From Colletes latitarsis (Eukaryota; Arthropoda; Insecta; Hymenoptera; Colletidae), in assembly GCF_051014445.1 (NCBI RefSeq), contig NC_135141.1, positions 29,845,422 to 29,909,421 on the forward strand: a DNA stretch of 64,000 bases, written 5' to 3'. Shown piece by piece: positions 28,601 to 42,800 of this stretch (positions are counted from its first letter, which is position 1; the number at the start of each line of letters is the position of its first letter). A program made the translations under genes and the position numbers. A model generated the notes under the pieces. It saw only the letters and a program-made list of their open reading frames with translations, made no database searches and was not told where the DNA came from.

Positions 28601-30999
28601 ATAAGAATTTTAGAAGCATCATTCGACGGTGAAATGTTCGCATGAAAATATAAAATACGTAAAAACTCTGTGATGCTCGATACAAAAAAAAGGACTTCGA
28701 TTTACTGCCTTTTTATAGGGCGCGTTGAAGAAAAAGTAAGTTTCGCGACAACTTTCTAGACTCGAAAACTCGAAAAAGTTGTCAAGTTAACTTTGGCGAA
28801 CAGTTATTAAAGCATTAGCGATAATTAATGTTTATAATAAATAGTTTCGTTCGTCACCAGTCGAGGGGAAGCAAACTAAAACACGATTTCACGGCTGAGG
28901 GGACACAGGTGTATCAGAAAAGCCACGATCGATATTCGCGTATCCTCTTAGAGCCATAATTAACAGTCACGACCCTTGGAAATTTAACTGACGATAATAA
29001 CGATTAGCAACGATTCTTTCCGGCGCGGAGTCCAAGTTCCCCGTAGTTCGAAAATTTCAACCGGTCTCACCGCGATGGAAAACAGAGCGTGTAACCGCAA
29101 CGATGTTACGTACATCCAAGAACCATGAAATTTATTATCGGCGTCTCGTCGAACGTTATTGATGGCGGAGACTAAGTTAGAACAGCTTCCTCTGGGCTCG
29201 TATCTGCGACGCTGCTTATCGAACGAAAGCACCGGCGTCAAATCGTGCGTGAAGAATCGTCGCTTTCTAGCGAGTAATTATAGTCGAGAGCATTTCACTG
29301 TTTTCTCTTTGACATCTTTCTTTCCTACGGAGAGACCGTGACGCAAACGGAAAGCCGCGGTTAAAAAGAGCGAAAAATAGTCGAGGAATACACGGTACAT
29401 TACGGGGGAAAAAAAATATTTCTTCGGAAATTCCTTTTTCAAACGCGTTGTTCTCTGCTGTGCTTCTTCGGGTGAAATAGGTTTCTTTATAGACGCTAAA
29501 ATAAAGAATATTCAGGAACGACTGCTCCAGAAATAAAAGCAAAGGCCCAATAAAGGGACACTGGAGTCGTAAAAAGTTGGAGTCGCTCCTTTGTATACTG
29601 AAATGTACCTGAACCGGAAGGCTTGGGTCAAAGCCCTATCTGATTGGTTATGGCAGCAGTTTGCTCGAAAGTGCGTATACTCTGTCTTCAATCTATTGTC
29701 GAGATTAGAGTCTTAAATTCTCGGAGAAACGCAGAAAGTTCGAACTTACTATTTCTCTAACGCATCGATCTTGTATTGACATGGCAGAAACGAAGACACG
29801 ATTGACTTGTTTTATGGGCTGACGCTATTAAGTTAGGATCTATTTCTGACAGACAGAATCTTCCCAAACGTACGAAGGTATTGAATTTTTTACGATGTAA
29901 GGAACAATAAAAAGATTTCATTTTCTTTCCGTTATTAACCCCTTCAACAGTTTTATGTTACAAGGGAAAAATGACAGAGAAGTAGTCAGCCCAATCTAAT
30001 AAAATTTGGATCCATTTACGGTCAATAGAATTTTATCATTCATTCGTATCGAATTCTGTGCGATTCGAGAATCGATAGAGAGTTAATTTACTCGAAGAAT
30101 GTTTGTATCGTAAAAGAGAAATGGGAAGGAAGAAGAACAGCAAAGACAATACCGTCATTTTCGTCGAGAGTTATTGAAATAGTTTTTTCCGACGATATTA
30201 TGGCGCCGGACTATTTAGTTCCATTCTCGTTGAAGGTAAATACTACAGCAGGGTCCAAAAGGGGGCCGTTTTACGGACACGGGATTCATAACGGCCGACT
30301 AGAAAACTTCGTTTGCGAAATTAGTTCGCCGACTAGTTATTAAATGCCAGTTCTCGCAGGTCGGAAATTAAATTTGGCTAATCTTCAACGCTCTTTGTGG
30401 TCGAATCGCGCGGCTAAGCTGTACCTCTGTTACGGCATAAATCTAGGCTCAAAAATGGCACAATGCACATTATGAAAATGTTGCCGCGCGAGATTAAGAA
30501 TGGAGATTGAACCTCGATGCAGATGCACGACGGAACGACGTCGTGGTAATGATTTTCTTGCGAGAAAGGGGGACTTAATATCGTAATTACCTCGCGCGTG
30601 GTATGGGACATTCGATTACGCGCGTAATCCTCAAGCCCGACAACTAGTATCAATGATAAACGAGCCCTTGGCGAACGCTATCGGTATTGCTAAAAATATA
30701 TTCTGAAACGGGGGAGATCGATCGCTCTTTCGAACGAGAAAAGCTATAATTTTACGCTCTCGTGCTAATAACTAACGTATAGCAAGAACGGAATTAACCG
30801 ACTCGAGGCCAACCAAGAGCATTTCTCACAGAGACGAGCAAAATTTCTTCATTTTTCTAACGATTTATCGATACATGATTTCAAGCAGGTGGTATTTTGC
30901 AAGCATCAGAATTCGACGCCGCTACGAGTTTCGTAACTGTTCGCGCCCGATAATACAGGCGTGTCGGGCGAAAACTTTCTTCGTAGACGTTTCAAAATG
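22641..30999. other. Putative long intron, part 2
   Basis: AT-rich, with scattered short frames and the TAAT-rich patch near 26.1 kb. Nothing recognised as coding or as a named element. Confidence 0.45.
26030..26120. repeat. Degenerate ATTAATCA/ATCATTA repeats
   Basis: Variants of CATTAATCAC, TAATCATAATC and GTTAATCATTGG recur within 90 bp. They contain several homeodomain-type TAAT cores, so the stretch could be a binding cluster or just simple sequence. Confidence 0.35.
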
Positions 31000-32720
31000 A
31001 TTCCGAACGGATTTCAACCGCTATTACTTTTCCCCGGGGCGAAGGTGGAACGCAATAAAGCGGTCGTCGGAGCAGAGAAGGCGAAACACGACAAAACCAA
31101 TCGACTTCCCGCGTTCCGCGAAACTCTCCAACTGTTCCGTGTGTCTGGGTCTACACCCAACCTGTGCTTTTTGGCCCTCCCTTCCCGAGAATACTGCCGC
31201 CTTGGCGTTTTTTCCGAGTGACACGCGGCTCGACAAAACTTCCACGATCGCGGAAGAAACGAAGAGAATATGAAAAGCCCCAACGCGCTCCAACGAATCC
31301 TGCTCCTCGCGCTTCCTCGAGTCTGGCTCAATTTGCTGATAGAACGTAATGAAAGAGCCGGAACTTCTTCGTGGACCGCCTTGTTCGCCGAGCGACCGGA
31401 AACGAGGGGCGAGAGGCTCGAATCTTTCATGCGGAGGTTGAGCGGAAAAATTCGCGCAGATGAAAATCGCGAGGACACAATTTCCGATTCCGTGCTCTTT
31501 CTCCAACTAATAATGATCTAAATTCATAAACAGTATTTTAGTTACCTCATCTTCCGTTTAAAAGTCTCTGGTCTTAATCGTGTCTCTTATTACCGCAGAA
31601 ATTCAACAATTAATAATGACTATACTTGACTATCTTGTAACAGGTAGCCTCAATTAAACCAAAGTGATTGTGTGTAAGTTTTACGATCGTGAAAGTATAT
31701 TTTTCTTGGGTGGGAATATTCTCTTGTCTACCAAAAAGTTTCGAAATCCCTGGATTACATCCACAGAAATGCAACCGGAACACGTACTTCAGAAGCTCGC
31801 TTTAGACTCTTGCACACATCCGTCTGCGCAAAAGTCACGTTTCGAAATATTCAAAAAGAAACGCAATGTTGTTGCAGAACTTTTCCGGACACGGCGGAGA
31901 ACGCGTTAAACTTTCTCGCTTTAAATAGTCGAGACTCTTCACCGAGAATTTCAAAGCTACGGGGTGGAAAGGATGGAGAATTTATATTTTGGTTTCGGAA
32001 ATTTCATCGTCTTTAAAAATTTGCAAAGACAGCTTAGCCAAGAAAACTCGTGGAAGGGTAAATTTAACATTCTTATATAATATTTAAAAATTCACCAAGT
32101 CCCAGAAATCTATCTATCGATTAACAACTACTGACCTAAGCTCGAAAGCAAAACCTATATTAGAAACATTTATTTTAAGTGCAAACGATGCGTTTACAGT
32201 GGCGTGAAATTTTGAATCGCTTTTGTTGCAAGGGGGCAGAGTCGAAATGTGGAAGTATCGTGGAGGGTCTCGCGAGCGTCGCTGACGTCGCGACGCTTCA
32301 TTGTTACGTAACTCTGTGGCGTGCTCTATGGAAAATCGTTCTCGTTCTCGTCACTCTCGTTTTTCCTTTCGCGCAATAATACTTCTCGCCTCGCGGTCCC
32401 GGGAGATGCCACGCGTCGGATAAAGCAAAAATACGGGTACGCGTACGCTTCGGGGCGTCGCGGCGCCAAGAATGCCTGCGAGAACTTGGGAATGTTTGTC
32501 CTTTAAAGTGCCTCTTCCGTGCGTTCCGCGGCGGAGGTAAATATAAAGTGGGCCGGCATTAGTGTTCACCGCTCGCCGCGGAAGTTTGCTTTCGTACGCG
32601 AACTTCCAGCTCGGTTCCTATAAAATTCCACCCTGGCCGTGGTTCTCGCCGCCGTAATAGGGATTCGATGTAATCCTTTGAAATGTTTGGGACGTTCCCG
32701 CGGGCTCTTCGGGATTTGTC
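31000..32720. promoter_or_regulatory. Two neighbouring GC-rich blocks (31.0-31.5 and 32.2-32.7 kb)
   Basis: Both blocks are CpG-rich against an AT-rich background, with mirrored open frames on both strands. The second carries TGACGTCGCGAC near 32282, a CRE-like sequence. No coding features are convincing. Possible intronic enhancers or alternative promoters of the long minus-strand gene. Confidence 0.25.
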
Positions 32721-34999
32721 GGGTCGTCGTACCTCGTTCGCCAGTCGCAATAAGGTATCGCGCCACCCGATTTTATCAGGCACCGGTAAAAACGACGATT
32801 GTCCACAATGTGTGACAAAATTAAGGATTCTATTATTTGTAACGAGAAAAAAGTTCAACACGTTGACCGGGAACTACAAAGAACCATAACAGTCGTGAAA
32901 TTGTAAATAAATTCACTGTCGTTAGGAACGCTGGCAATGTGTTAATTTACTGTAACCCAAATTTTAGAGCAACGTACGTATATGTATAGCAGAACGTTGG
33001 TAAATATTGAAAAGTGGGAATTAATGTGTACGTTTCACTTAACGTACATTTTATCGAAAGAATAAAACAGAGTGATAACAAAAGAATATTTGTTTAACAG
33101 CGCACGAATGATCCTCTGTGGATGCGTCAATTTGTAGATTCGAATTTGGGTAAAAATGAAATATATTTAAAGATTTATTTCCGGATGACGAAAGGTCGTA
33201 CGAAAACTTTTCACCCTAAATTTCAACCTTATTCCTCTATAGAAAATCATATATTTCCGGCCATCCAATACGAGAAAATAGCTAAATGGTGATTATATTT
33301 GGGAAAACGAAAAGTTGGAGACGAGTACGAAGAAAAAGGCAGACGTAAAAATGAAAAGTTTCCACAAGTTTTGGAGGGGGGTGGGGGATTTTATTGAAAA
33401 GTTTTATGGACTATTAAAACTCGTCGCCATTCTGTTACCGCGTCACTCGTTTTTTTGTCATCGCAAACTCGCGGACAGTTGTCCCGCAAATTCTGATTTG
33501 CGCTGCATTCATAAGGAAAATTCCCTAAAGCTCAGAGATTTCTCGAGGCGCTTCGTCTTCAGTGTATTTTTGAAGGTTACAGGAAGCATCATCGTCTCTC
33601 TTCGATCCAATCGATGACCCAAATGCTCGACGTAGGTCGCAGCCAAGTCGATACAGAAGAGACGTTCTTAGCTCGAATAAAGTGCCACTTCTATCCCCTT
33701 ATCCGTTGAATGCTTCGACAAACGTTGGAATACATTTTGACACGGAAAACCTATTCGTTCCGATGTATTACTATTCGGAATATAGGATTTTTGGGAATCG
33801 TAGTAATCGTAAGGAGACGATGATCTACGAATTAAGAAACAACAGCTAATAATGATACGTTCGGCGATAATTTTCGCGTCAGAGAATTATACAGGTGTAT
33901 TTTGAGCGCACGTACGCGATCAATGCAATCGGATTAATGGATTTGTACGACAGAGTGGACGGAAATATTTTGCATACTTTTAACAATTGAACGCAACCCC
34001 CGCGTTACAAACGGAATGCAGAAAATGGAATTATTCAGATGGAATACTTTTGTCGTGCAAATTAAAATCAAATTGCGAATGTTTCGTGTTGACAAATCGA
34101 CACGGCCGACAATTCAATGAAAAATAATTAAATGTCCCGTTGATATTTCGTTTCCACGTCAAACATACGCAATCACCGGCGAAACTGTGCCGCGCGAAGA
34201 AGATTAAATTCTTTGTGTTGCCGCGCGCTTCTGTAATCACATTACTCGCTAAAAGGTTTTAATTTTTCTATGTGACAAATAGAATTCCCACCCGCAACCG
34301 GTCGCCATAATAAAACAACGTTTTTAGGATTGTGTTTCCCACTTTGTTGAAACAATTTAACAAACTGTCAGAATAAAATAATAAATGATATAATTTATGT
34401 AGCACGATCGTTATAACAATCGAACAATTGATAGAACGATTTCAGTAATTAATAACGAAATTGTTCTGACGGGTGCATTTGAACGTTTCATAATATACTC
34501 TATTGGACGATAAAACAATCGAATTTTAATTTTTCAAATTAAACTTAAAATATGGATATAAACACAGATTCATAAAGGCTTTATCGAAAAATGAAAACAC
34601 AGTGAAGAAAGAAATAACGGAATGGCTTTCTACAGTACAGATTAAAATCAATTTGATGATATTTATCTTATCTGTACAAATAAAAAGCACAAGTGCAAAG
34701 AATTAATATTGACATTCGTAACGTATAAAATACAATTTACAGGAAATTCTGACGATAATACATTAACCGCTTCCACGATATCGGTTCTATATTGATAAGA
34801 GTGACCGATGTTTTGCAAGTAGAATCAAAATGGTGAGTTTCGATTTATATACGACGTCGTAACAACCAAAAGTTTTATCTCGACAAACGTACGTCGCAAA
34901 TAATCGCGTTTATCGTGTTTACCGAGTATTTAATAAGAATCAAATGTACCGAGATGCACTGTGACCTCAATTATTCTATCAAATATGAAATATCTCGTA
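32721..34999. other. Putative long intron, part 3
   Basis: AT-rich DNA. A G-rich run (GGAGGGGGGTGGGGG) at about 33375-33389 could form a G-quadruplex. No gene found. Confidence 0.45.
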
Positions 35000-36900
35000 T
35001 TGGAAGTAACGTACCGTCTTTAAAAGGGCCAAACCGCAGCAAGCTCATTTCAGGATGCAATTCGAGCCCGACGAAGCAACAGGAGACCGGCAGAGTCAGT
35101 TCTCCGTTCGCGTCGATGCAGATCCTTGCAGATTCGCAGGATATATTCCACCGTCCTTGGAAATTTTGTCGTCCCCGAGTGAAATGCCGCGAGGATTCAC
35201 GCGATATCGCGCGGAATATTAAACCACCGCCGAAAGGTACCGCGCTAAACTGTTCCTCATCGTTTCCCGATCACTTCGTACTCCGGAACGCGGAAGTCGC
35301 TCTTTGTCCAATCGCGTACCCGGTTCCATCGGCTCCCGTTGAATATTCACGAAACGATTCCACAAAGGTCCGTCGGATCTGCATAGAACGATTTTATTAC
35401 GCGTCGACGTGTCTCGCGAGCCGACAGGCTGGGGCCAGACTATCTCGAGAGCGTATCCCGCGGGCGAAACCGAGGAAGATTTTATCGAAGGTCCCGACGT
35501 CGATCGATGAAGCGTCTTTTATCCTTTGATCCCGTCGCGTCCTCGACTCGAGCACACTTCAAACACCGCGATATGGGCGTTCCGTGGACGAAATCCACGC
35601 GACGCGTGGTTATCTTTCGTCCGTTTCAATCACGGAAGTCGTCCAGGCGTTTGGACCACCGCTCCCAACCGGAAACGTGAAACGGCGCGTAACGAAACTT
35701 CGGGCCAGACACCACCCGGTGCAATCAATCTCCTCGTTTCCGCGGAGTCGATCGTCGTATCGCCCCAAACCGCGACGCCGTTAGTTAATGACTGAAAGAC
35801 ACACCCTGCGCGGCTGGGCGCGACCACTGGCAAGCGTTTACGCGGGGCACCGTGATGTTTCTTTGATCGGCCGCAGGTGTCATCCGCGGCGATCGATAAT
35901 TAATCAACCTACGCGTCCTATCACGAAATTGCAACCTGCAATTTCATTTCTTTCCCGCGGTGTTCGCCACGTTCGTTGCGTCTATTAATTTCGTTCGAAA
36001 TGTCGCGGGTCAACCTTTGCACCAGTAATCTCGACTATACCTCGAGTTTAGATAGAATCGTGCGTTTCCATCGGTATCGTCCGGATAAGCCCGGAACCGT
36101 TTGTTTGTTTCCTCCTGACGATGCACTTGAACCGTATCGCGTGACGGTGCATGTACCGGACGCTTTGTTGCGAGGCTTCCATCGATCTACGGAGCATCGG
36201 CTAATCCAACGTATTCGGAGACCGTCGCCTGAAAGCGTTGATCGAGCCTCCGCGAGCCTCGTTGCTCGCCACGGACTTCCTTTATTGCGTCTCCTTCGAT
36301 CCGGAGCGTCGATTTGCTCGACGATTACGCGAAACGTCGTCGACGGAACGGCGCCACACCTTTCATCCGATTACAGTCTGCTGGAACGATACGACACTCT
36401 CGAGCTCCTTCGATCCATCGTATTTATCCACTCGATGATAACTTGGCGCGTTACGCTCGCCGCTTTATTCCTCTTCGTACACCGTGTCCATTAACTTCGC
36501 GAAGATATGCTCCTGCTTCAGTTTCGATTCCATTCACGTCGAAGGGATCCACGGGATTTCTGATCACGTACGACGAACGATCGCGGGCGAGAAGTTGTGG
36601 TGCCACGTCCCCCGGGGGGCCAGAGACTCGACGGCGAGTCGTGGAGCAGCGCGGCCGTCTTCGTGGACGGTATCGGGTGCACTGGAGCTCGACCTGGCCG
36701 GCCTGTTTACATCGTGCAGGAACGTGCCGCGGCCACCACACCTTGCTAGGCTTCCGTCGTTGCAACTGTATCAACACCGTAGCGCCGTGAACTGTCCCCT
36801 TCGCGACGGAAAGAGAACACCTCTGTGACCAGTCGACCGACGGTTGATCGGACTGTGCGCGCTATGGCGTGTCGTGCTCCGTTACTCCGCGGCGATGCCC
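35000..36900. promoter_or_regulatory. CpG-rich island within the putative long intron
   Basis: An extended GC- and CpG-rich block with overlapping open frames in several frames of both strands, none with a recognisable protein. It includes a perfect palindrome (CCCCCGGGGG) near 36609-36618. Placed inside the long intron of the minus-strand gene, it could be an alternative promoter or a long non-coding exon. Confidence 0.3.
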
Positions 36901-37833
36901 TCTAAGAATAGATCGTATCGATGCACGGCCTATAGGGATTGACGCAAATAGGCCGTGGGATTTTTAGACCAACGCGGGAAGGTCATGGGGATCCGTGCTA
37001 GCCCGATCGATCGTCTTTCCCCGACCGAAACACTCCAATCGTCCTCGCTAAACAATAGGTAATTGAGAAAACAGGGATTTTCTCTTCCACCGTTCTTCTT
37101 CAGAAACCTACAGTAATTGGACATTTCACCGTAAAAGAATCTATCGATGTAGAAAACTCGATCTATCTCCTGCGTTAAAATAAAAAAAAGCGTATCCTCC
37201 CTCTTCGATTTTTTTTGGTGGTTTCACGTACCTCGTAGCACTCGAAAAACTAATACAGTCGACGAATGTTACTTCGTATATCAATAAACGCTGTACAGAG
37301 CGTTTAAAAATAGTTTGCAGGGGACTGAAAATCTAATCCGCTTTACTTTACAAGTTAAAGCTCGATCCTGGCATCTACTTTCCCCCCTCAAGAGTCGCTA
37401 TCAAGAGTGAAACTCTAGTGGACACAGCGTCAAGGGTGAATATTCACGCGGGAATCGACCTTACGAGTGACGGGGCAACTTCCAGCACGAAGGATCTCCT
37501 CGATACTAACTTTCAAGAGCAAAACTTGCGAACACCCGGGCGTAAGAGCAACCCTCCGCGCGGATAGGCCAGCGTTGAGTTAGGTTGATGACCATTGTTT
37601 GTCGGAACAGGCTTAATCAGATCCGCGCCGAACAAGTAGAACACTGACGGGCAGTCTCAGAACGTCGGAAACAGTAACACCGAGTCATTCGTAACATAGA
37701 TCTTAAGGATAAAAAAGATACTGTTTCATTAAACTTGGGGGAAAAGATGAGAGCCGAATATCCTTGGCGTAGACTATGAATTCTCGTAGACGGGCTCTAA
37801 ACGATAACTAGCGACTTGCAATTGCGCAGTTGT

Positions 37834-37906
37834 CGGATGATAGTAGTTAGGAGTAGTTAGAGTACGTTTAGTGGTAGTTAAATTAGTTATTATCGGATGA
37901 TAATGC
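37834..37906. repeat. Short degenerate tandem repeat (TAGTTA-based)
   Basis: Several TAGTTAG/TAGTTA units lie between two copies of TCGGATGATA (37834 and 37896). Simple-sequence DNA of no evident coding value. Confidence 0.45.
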
Positions 37907-39649
37907 GAGAGACGTACGAGATTAGAAGGAGGGCCACCAAACGTCATCGATCGTTAACGATCGTGTCTGTTTGGATGTTTTAATACGATTCTTCTCAACC
38001 TCTGAATCCTTCCTCAAACTTCTTAATACCCGACGCTCCCCTCATTAATTTTAGGAAGTACTTCGTTTCCTCGATCCTCCAACTTTCTCGTTTCTTGCAT
38101 TCCATTTCCTCACTTTTCGAATTGCCTCTGGCGCGAACCCACGCGATGACTTTGTAATATTGTGTACCGAATAACCAACTTTGCGAACCGTGGAGGGTCG
38201 AGACGTTTAATTTTGACGATCGCCATTACCATAATCGTTACACTGCGACCGTTTACGCGTCTCTTGGCCGTTGACGTTATAATTTCAAGACTCTTCGTTA
38301 AACGACAACGAACAAAATTCATTGTTACGTTTGAAATTCAAATATCTTTCAAAATCGAACGAGAGAGTCCGATTGGTTTGTTAGCGCAACGATCTACCGA
38401 GTGGTCTTAAACTACGAGTAGCCATCGAGTGCGCGTCGCCATTCGACGGCCTGAAACGACTGCAAGTTTTTTCCCCCCGACTGTGCCAGTTTCGAGCATC
38501 CTTTTTAGCCATCGAGTTCTGCGTCAAACTTCTCAGAGCTTTATGCTCGTAGTGTGATCGATGAAAGGGTCTAATAATAATCCTGGTTGTATCGGAGTGT
38601 AAAAAGAAGTTAAGGATGAGGACGTTTTTATAGAACGAGTCGCGAGCCAACTGAAAAAGCGAATTACTATGCAATCGATTCGATCGTGATCGCGAAATTT
38701 TATTTATAGCGTAGACGGAGGAACAAAAGGGACTTTCGAGGCGGGGAAACGTTCGGAGAGGATTGTACCTCGCGGCGCATTTGCTCAGATTTTATCTGGG
38801 TAAGCGAAAAACTCGTGCTCGATTCCGAGACGAGTATCGCTCGGTGGTTATATCCTGCGACAGAAAACTAGTTTCCACATTATTACGTGAGTCGTACAAA
38901 TTTTACGCGCCTTTTTGTTGCTCGCTTTGTCGCATAGGCGATAGAGATACGACAATGAATCTCGCCTCGTCAATTATCGCGATGCAAATCAGCGTGTTGC
39001 AGTCACGAACGCTTTACGAACGCCGAAATTAGTTTGCTACCTTGACGATGTCGAGGTCGTGCATAGTACTACGCAGGCTTGAATTCTAATGCATGCAGCT
39101 ATATGAGAAAACAGTATTACGAAGACAGGTATATTTTACTGTTTACTCTTCGTTCGAACTTCGACGAAAAATACAGTGTTCCAGGAAAAAAATTAATAAA
39201 AATATACGCCACGCGGAACGATGATTTCGAACAGTCGAGAGCCTTCGCATTTACCGACAAATATGACGTTTCGATCGGAGGCTCGTATTCTGTTTATGTA
39301 CACGCGCCGCGTGCGCGAGCGGCCAAACATGTCCAGCGTTAACTAAAGTGCATTAACTTCTGCCCGAGTGCATACACTGGCATCGTATGTGCTTACCGCT
39401 CGAAGCAGTAACGCGCAGTATCCGCGATTCGACCTTCGAACGCGACGCCAATGAGAACGGCAAACATATTTTTCTTCGAATCGGATATCGTCCTTAAATA
39501 ATGACGATTCAAACGCGGAAGTGGCATCGTCGTAAACACTCCTGAAACATCGTACGGCAAGAAAACATCCCCGAAAAACATCAACAGACTTCGAGCATAA
39601 AGCTTCGAAACAGTTCGTGTCCCATTTTTACGTCCTTCGACGAAAAATT

Positions 39650-39830
39650 ACCAATCGATACGTTATACCACAGACGAGGTGTTGAAATTTTTCGACGAAA
39701 AATAAAAATTTCGAATCGTTTTGAAAAAATTATTTTCGGTTACAGGGATCAATTACAATCATTGTTGATGAAGGCTTCGTTAAACAGTTATTAACGTTTA
39801 AAGTTCAGACCGTACGGAATTTTTTTCTCG
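39650..39830. mobile_element. Dispersed repeat, MITE-like (copy 2, inverted)
   Basis: Read on the minus strand it contains ATGATTGTAATTGATCCCTG, CGAAAATAATTTTTTC and TTTAACGAAGCCTTCATCAA, matching the repeat at 4.69-4.95 kb with several substitutions and a changed order of the flanking TTAACGAAGCC block. It is an old, rearranged copy. Confidence 0.45.
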
Positions 39831-42800
39831 AAACTGAGTAGAATTTCGGGGGTATAAATTGTCACCGCATGATCGATTTCGTGAATCAACGTGTTGTTGA
39901 TCGTATGACAGAGTGCGAATGACAAGTATTTGGTAACAAGGGATCGAGAGGATGTTTGCGTTTCTTTCGATCGATGACGAGAGAAGAGTAAATGGGTACT
40001 AAGAACGCACATGATAATTTGGACGCTTGATGACACGTACCACGAGCCTATGACGTCTGTTTACGAGTTTGAACACAATTGATTTTGAGGATCCAGAGGG
40101 GTTAACGAGATTTCGAAGTGACTCTTAAATTTGAACATTTATCGTTCTGAAGACGTAACATTGTAACGTTGGGTCCAGAAAGACCCAATCGTTGCTGAAC
40201 CGAGCATAAAACCGCGACTGTGCGAGCGATTCTTCCGGTTGAAAGATCCACTTGGCCAATATAAAGTCTGCTACGAGAAAAGAGTATACTGGCCGAACCA
40301 CTCAGGGACTCATTCGGGATCCCCAAAGTGCTCGTCGAAGTCGAAGGGGGCATGGAACGTGATCGGACTAGACCCGGAGACGAGCGGGAAGAAAAGCTTG
40401 CTCGTCTGCCAAACTGACTGAAAAGCCCTACGAAATGTACGCTCTAGAGGATTTATCGGAAACTCGACAATGCTTGGGTCAGAGTATTCGCGAAGGAGAT
40501 TTATAGCGGGACTCGTTCGTCCATTTTTTCTACTCCGATTAATACCTCCGCGCTATGCTATTCTTTGATAACAGGCTCCGGGATGAATCGCTCCGATCGG
40601 TCGCTGTATTTTCTATCGCCCGTTGCAGCCCGTGCTAAGTATGGAAGCTGCGTGCACACGGAGACCTTCGAGGAGAGCATTTTAGTGTATCGATCCTTCG
40701 TAGGTTATTGTTGACATTATGGATACCACGGCCGTTGAGTATTCTAGCGCACAATGCGGAGATTTTGCTTCGCGTTCGCTGCAGGTGATTCATTTTCCCC
40801 GGTCGCCGTCGCCGTTCCGCGATTTATTTGACGGTGCTTTATCTTCGCGAGTAGATTTCATAGTACTACCAACTTTTCAGGGTATATCGATGAATGAAGT
40901 CCCTCCCCCACCGTGAGTTTTGTCGCTTTTATCGTCTGTCGTTGGCACCCAAAAAAATGTAACATTTGTCACGATTTATGGGAATTACTTTGTTTTGGAA
41001 AAAATATTCTGGTGGCATTAAAATCACGAAAATGTTATTTACTAGTAGACTGCGGATTTTTATTAATTGAATTAACGAAATGGGAGCTTTGTAGAGGGTT
41101 GTCTCAAAAGAGCAAACGAGTTTGCTAATATTATCAATTATATTTGAAATATTTCGCACAGTAGCATCGTTGCAGACAGCGTTACGTTGCCCGGTCGACT
41201 ATAATTTGGTGTAAGGATTGCTAGTTATCGTAGAAGTGAGAAGGTGCTCTAGCGTTAAGTGGCCGACGAGTCTTCGTTTTAGCGTAACGTTGGTACAAAT
41301 TGGACGTTGCATGCATCCACGGCGCAAACAAACGTACAAATAGATTTTTAGAATGGCACATAAATGTGTGCCAAGGACAATAACCGTTGCAACGTATCGC
41401 CCGCTATCCGGCACAATGGCGACTCTCACGTTGATTATGCGAGCCAGCTTACAGACTTCATTGGATCAAGTAACACGCGCGTTTGGTATGACAAAAGACA
41501 TGGTGCAATTTCTGACGACAACGTGGATCGATTGAAATTAAATAAGGCACGCGGGACGAGATACTTGTTGCATGATAATTCTACTGGAGACTTGCGCAAG
41601 GATGCTTCCTAAATTCTATATTAGAAAGCTACCATCTATGCTGTAATATTATTTGCACATAATCCAAGTTCCCTACGATGCAATATTTTCAAATTCTCTT
41701 TTCATCCGGTACCAAATGTTTTAATACACCAGGGTGCATTAGTTCTCCAAGTCCAAGGGAGCTTTATCTTCGACGAGTTCGAGAAATTTATATAAAAGTC
41801 CAGAGAACTAAAAAACGCAGAGAGTTGATTTGTCGCGAGTAGTATCGACGAGTAGCCGCGAAAATCTTGATTTGCGTTCGACCTACTCCGCGGCAGCCTT
41901 AATATCGTTCGCGCGTACGCGTTTGAAAGAGAATCTGAACAGAGAAAAACGAGAGGCGGCGGCAAACCTGACGAAACAACAAAGCCTGCACACGAAACGC
42001 GCTTCGCTCTTTCCAGCGGAAGCACGCCAGCAGATCTTAACTATTCAATGAACGTTTGTCCATTCACGACGCCGGCACGTGATGCGGCGTTTTCCGCTCG
42101 CCCGGGACAAGCTGAAACAATCGCGCGGCAAAACGAACGCTCGCCGCGAAAACCGTTTCATCGATCTCCAACGAAATCAGCCGCCCGCCGGCTTCCTTCG
42201 TCGAGTTCTCGTACGAAACAAAGCACGTCATACGGGGAATGGGGTGTACCAGGGGCTTACCAACAACTACGAAGCGCTCGTCAGCGGTAACCTAATAATG
42301 ATAATCGATTAACGAAGTATCTCCACTGAGCCGCCGTCAGGAGCATCGCGATCCGGAGTTCGCTTATTCAAGAAGAACCGCGGTTTTTCTGATAAACCGA
42401 ACGACCGCTAAACTGTAACGATTTCGCGTGCTTTCTGCAACCTGACGATAAGGCGAAGTCTGTGCAGACTTCCTCGTTTCGATAAAGATACCGTGTGCAT
42501 TGGAATTTTTCTCCGTGTTCCGCACTCCTGATAACATTCGAGTATTCGCGAAGATTTGGAATTCTTGAAATTTTCAATTTAATTTCTTCTACGAGTATGT
42601 AATAGTCACAGGAATTTCTGGGAAATATTTCGGTTCTAATGAATCGTTAATTGTTTTATCGTGATAGGCTCGTCGTTATCGCTCCGAAATTAGTGTCGCT
42701 TTCATTAACATTCTCGTCCACGAATTAGGGTCATTTTCTACTTAGGCGCACGCAAACCATTATCATGTCTGCTCGCCCGACCGATAACTAAACCCGACAT

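Noticed and set aside
30414..32700. Overlapping long frames on both strands around 31-32.7 kb
   Set aside because: Mirror-image open frames in GC-rich DNA, without splice or motif support.
34915..36494. 204- and 172-codon plus-strand frames
   Set aside because: GC-rich block with several overlapping open frames in both directions; no start context, splice or family evidence.
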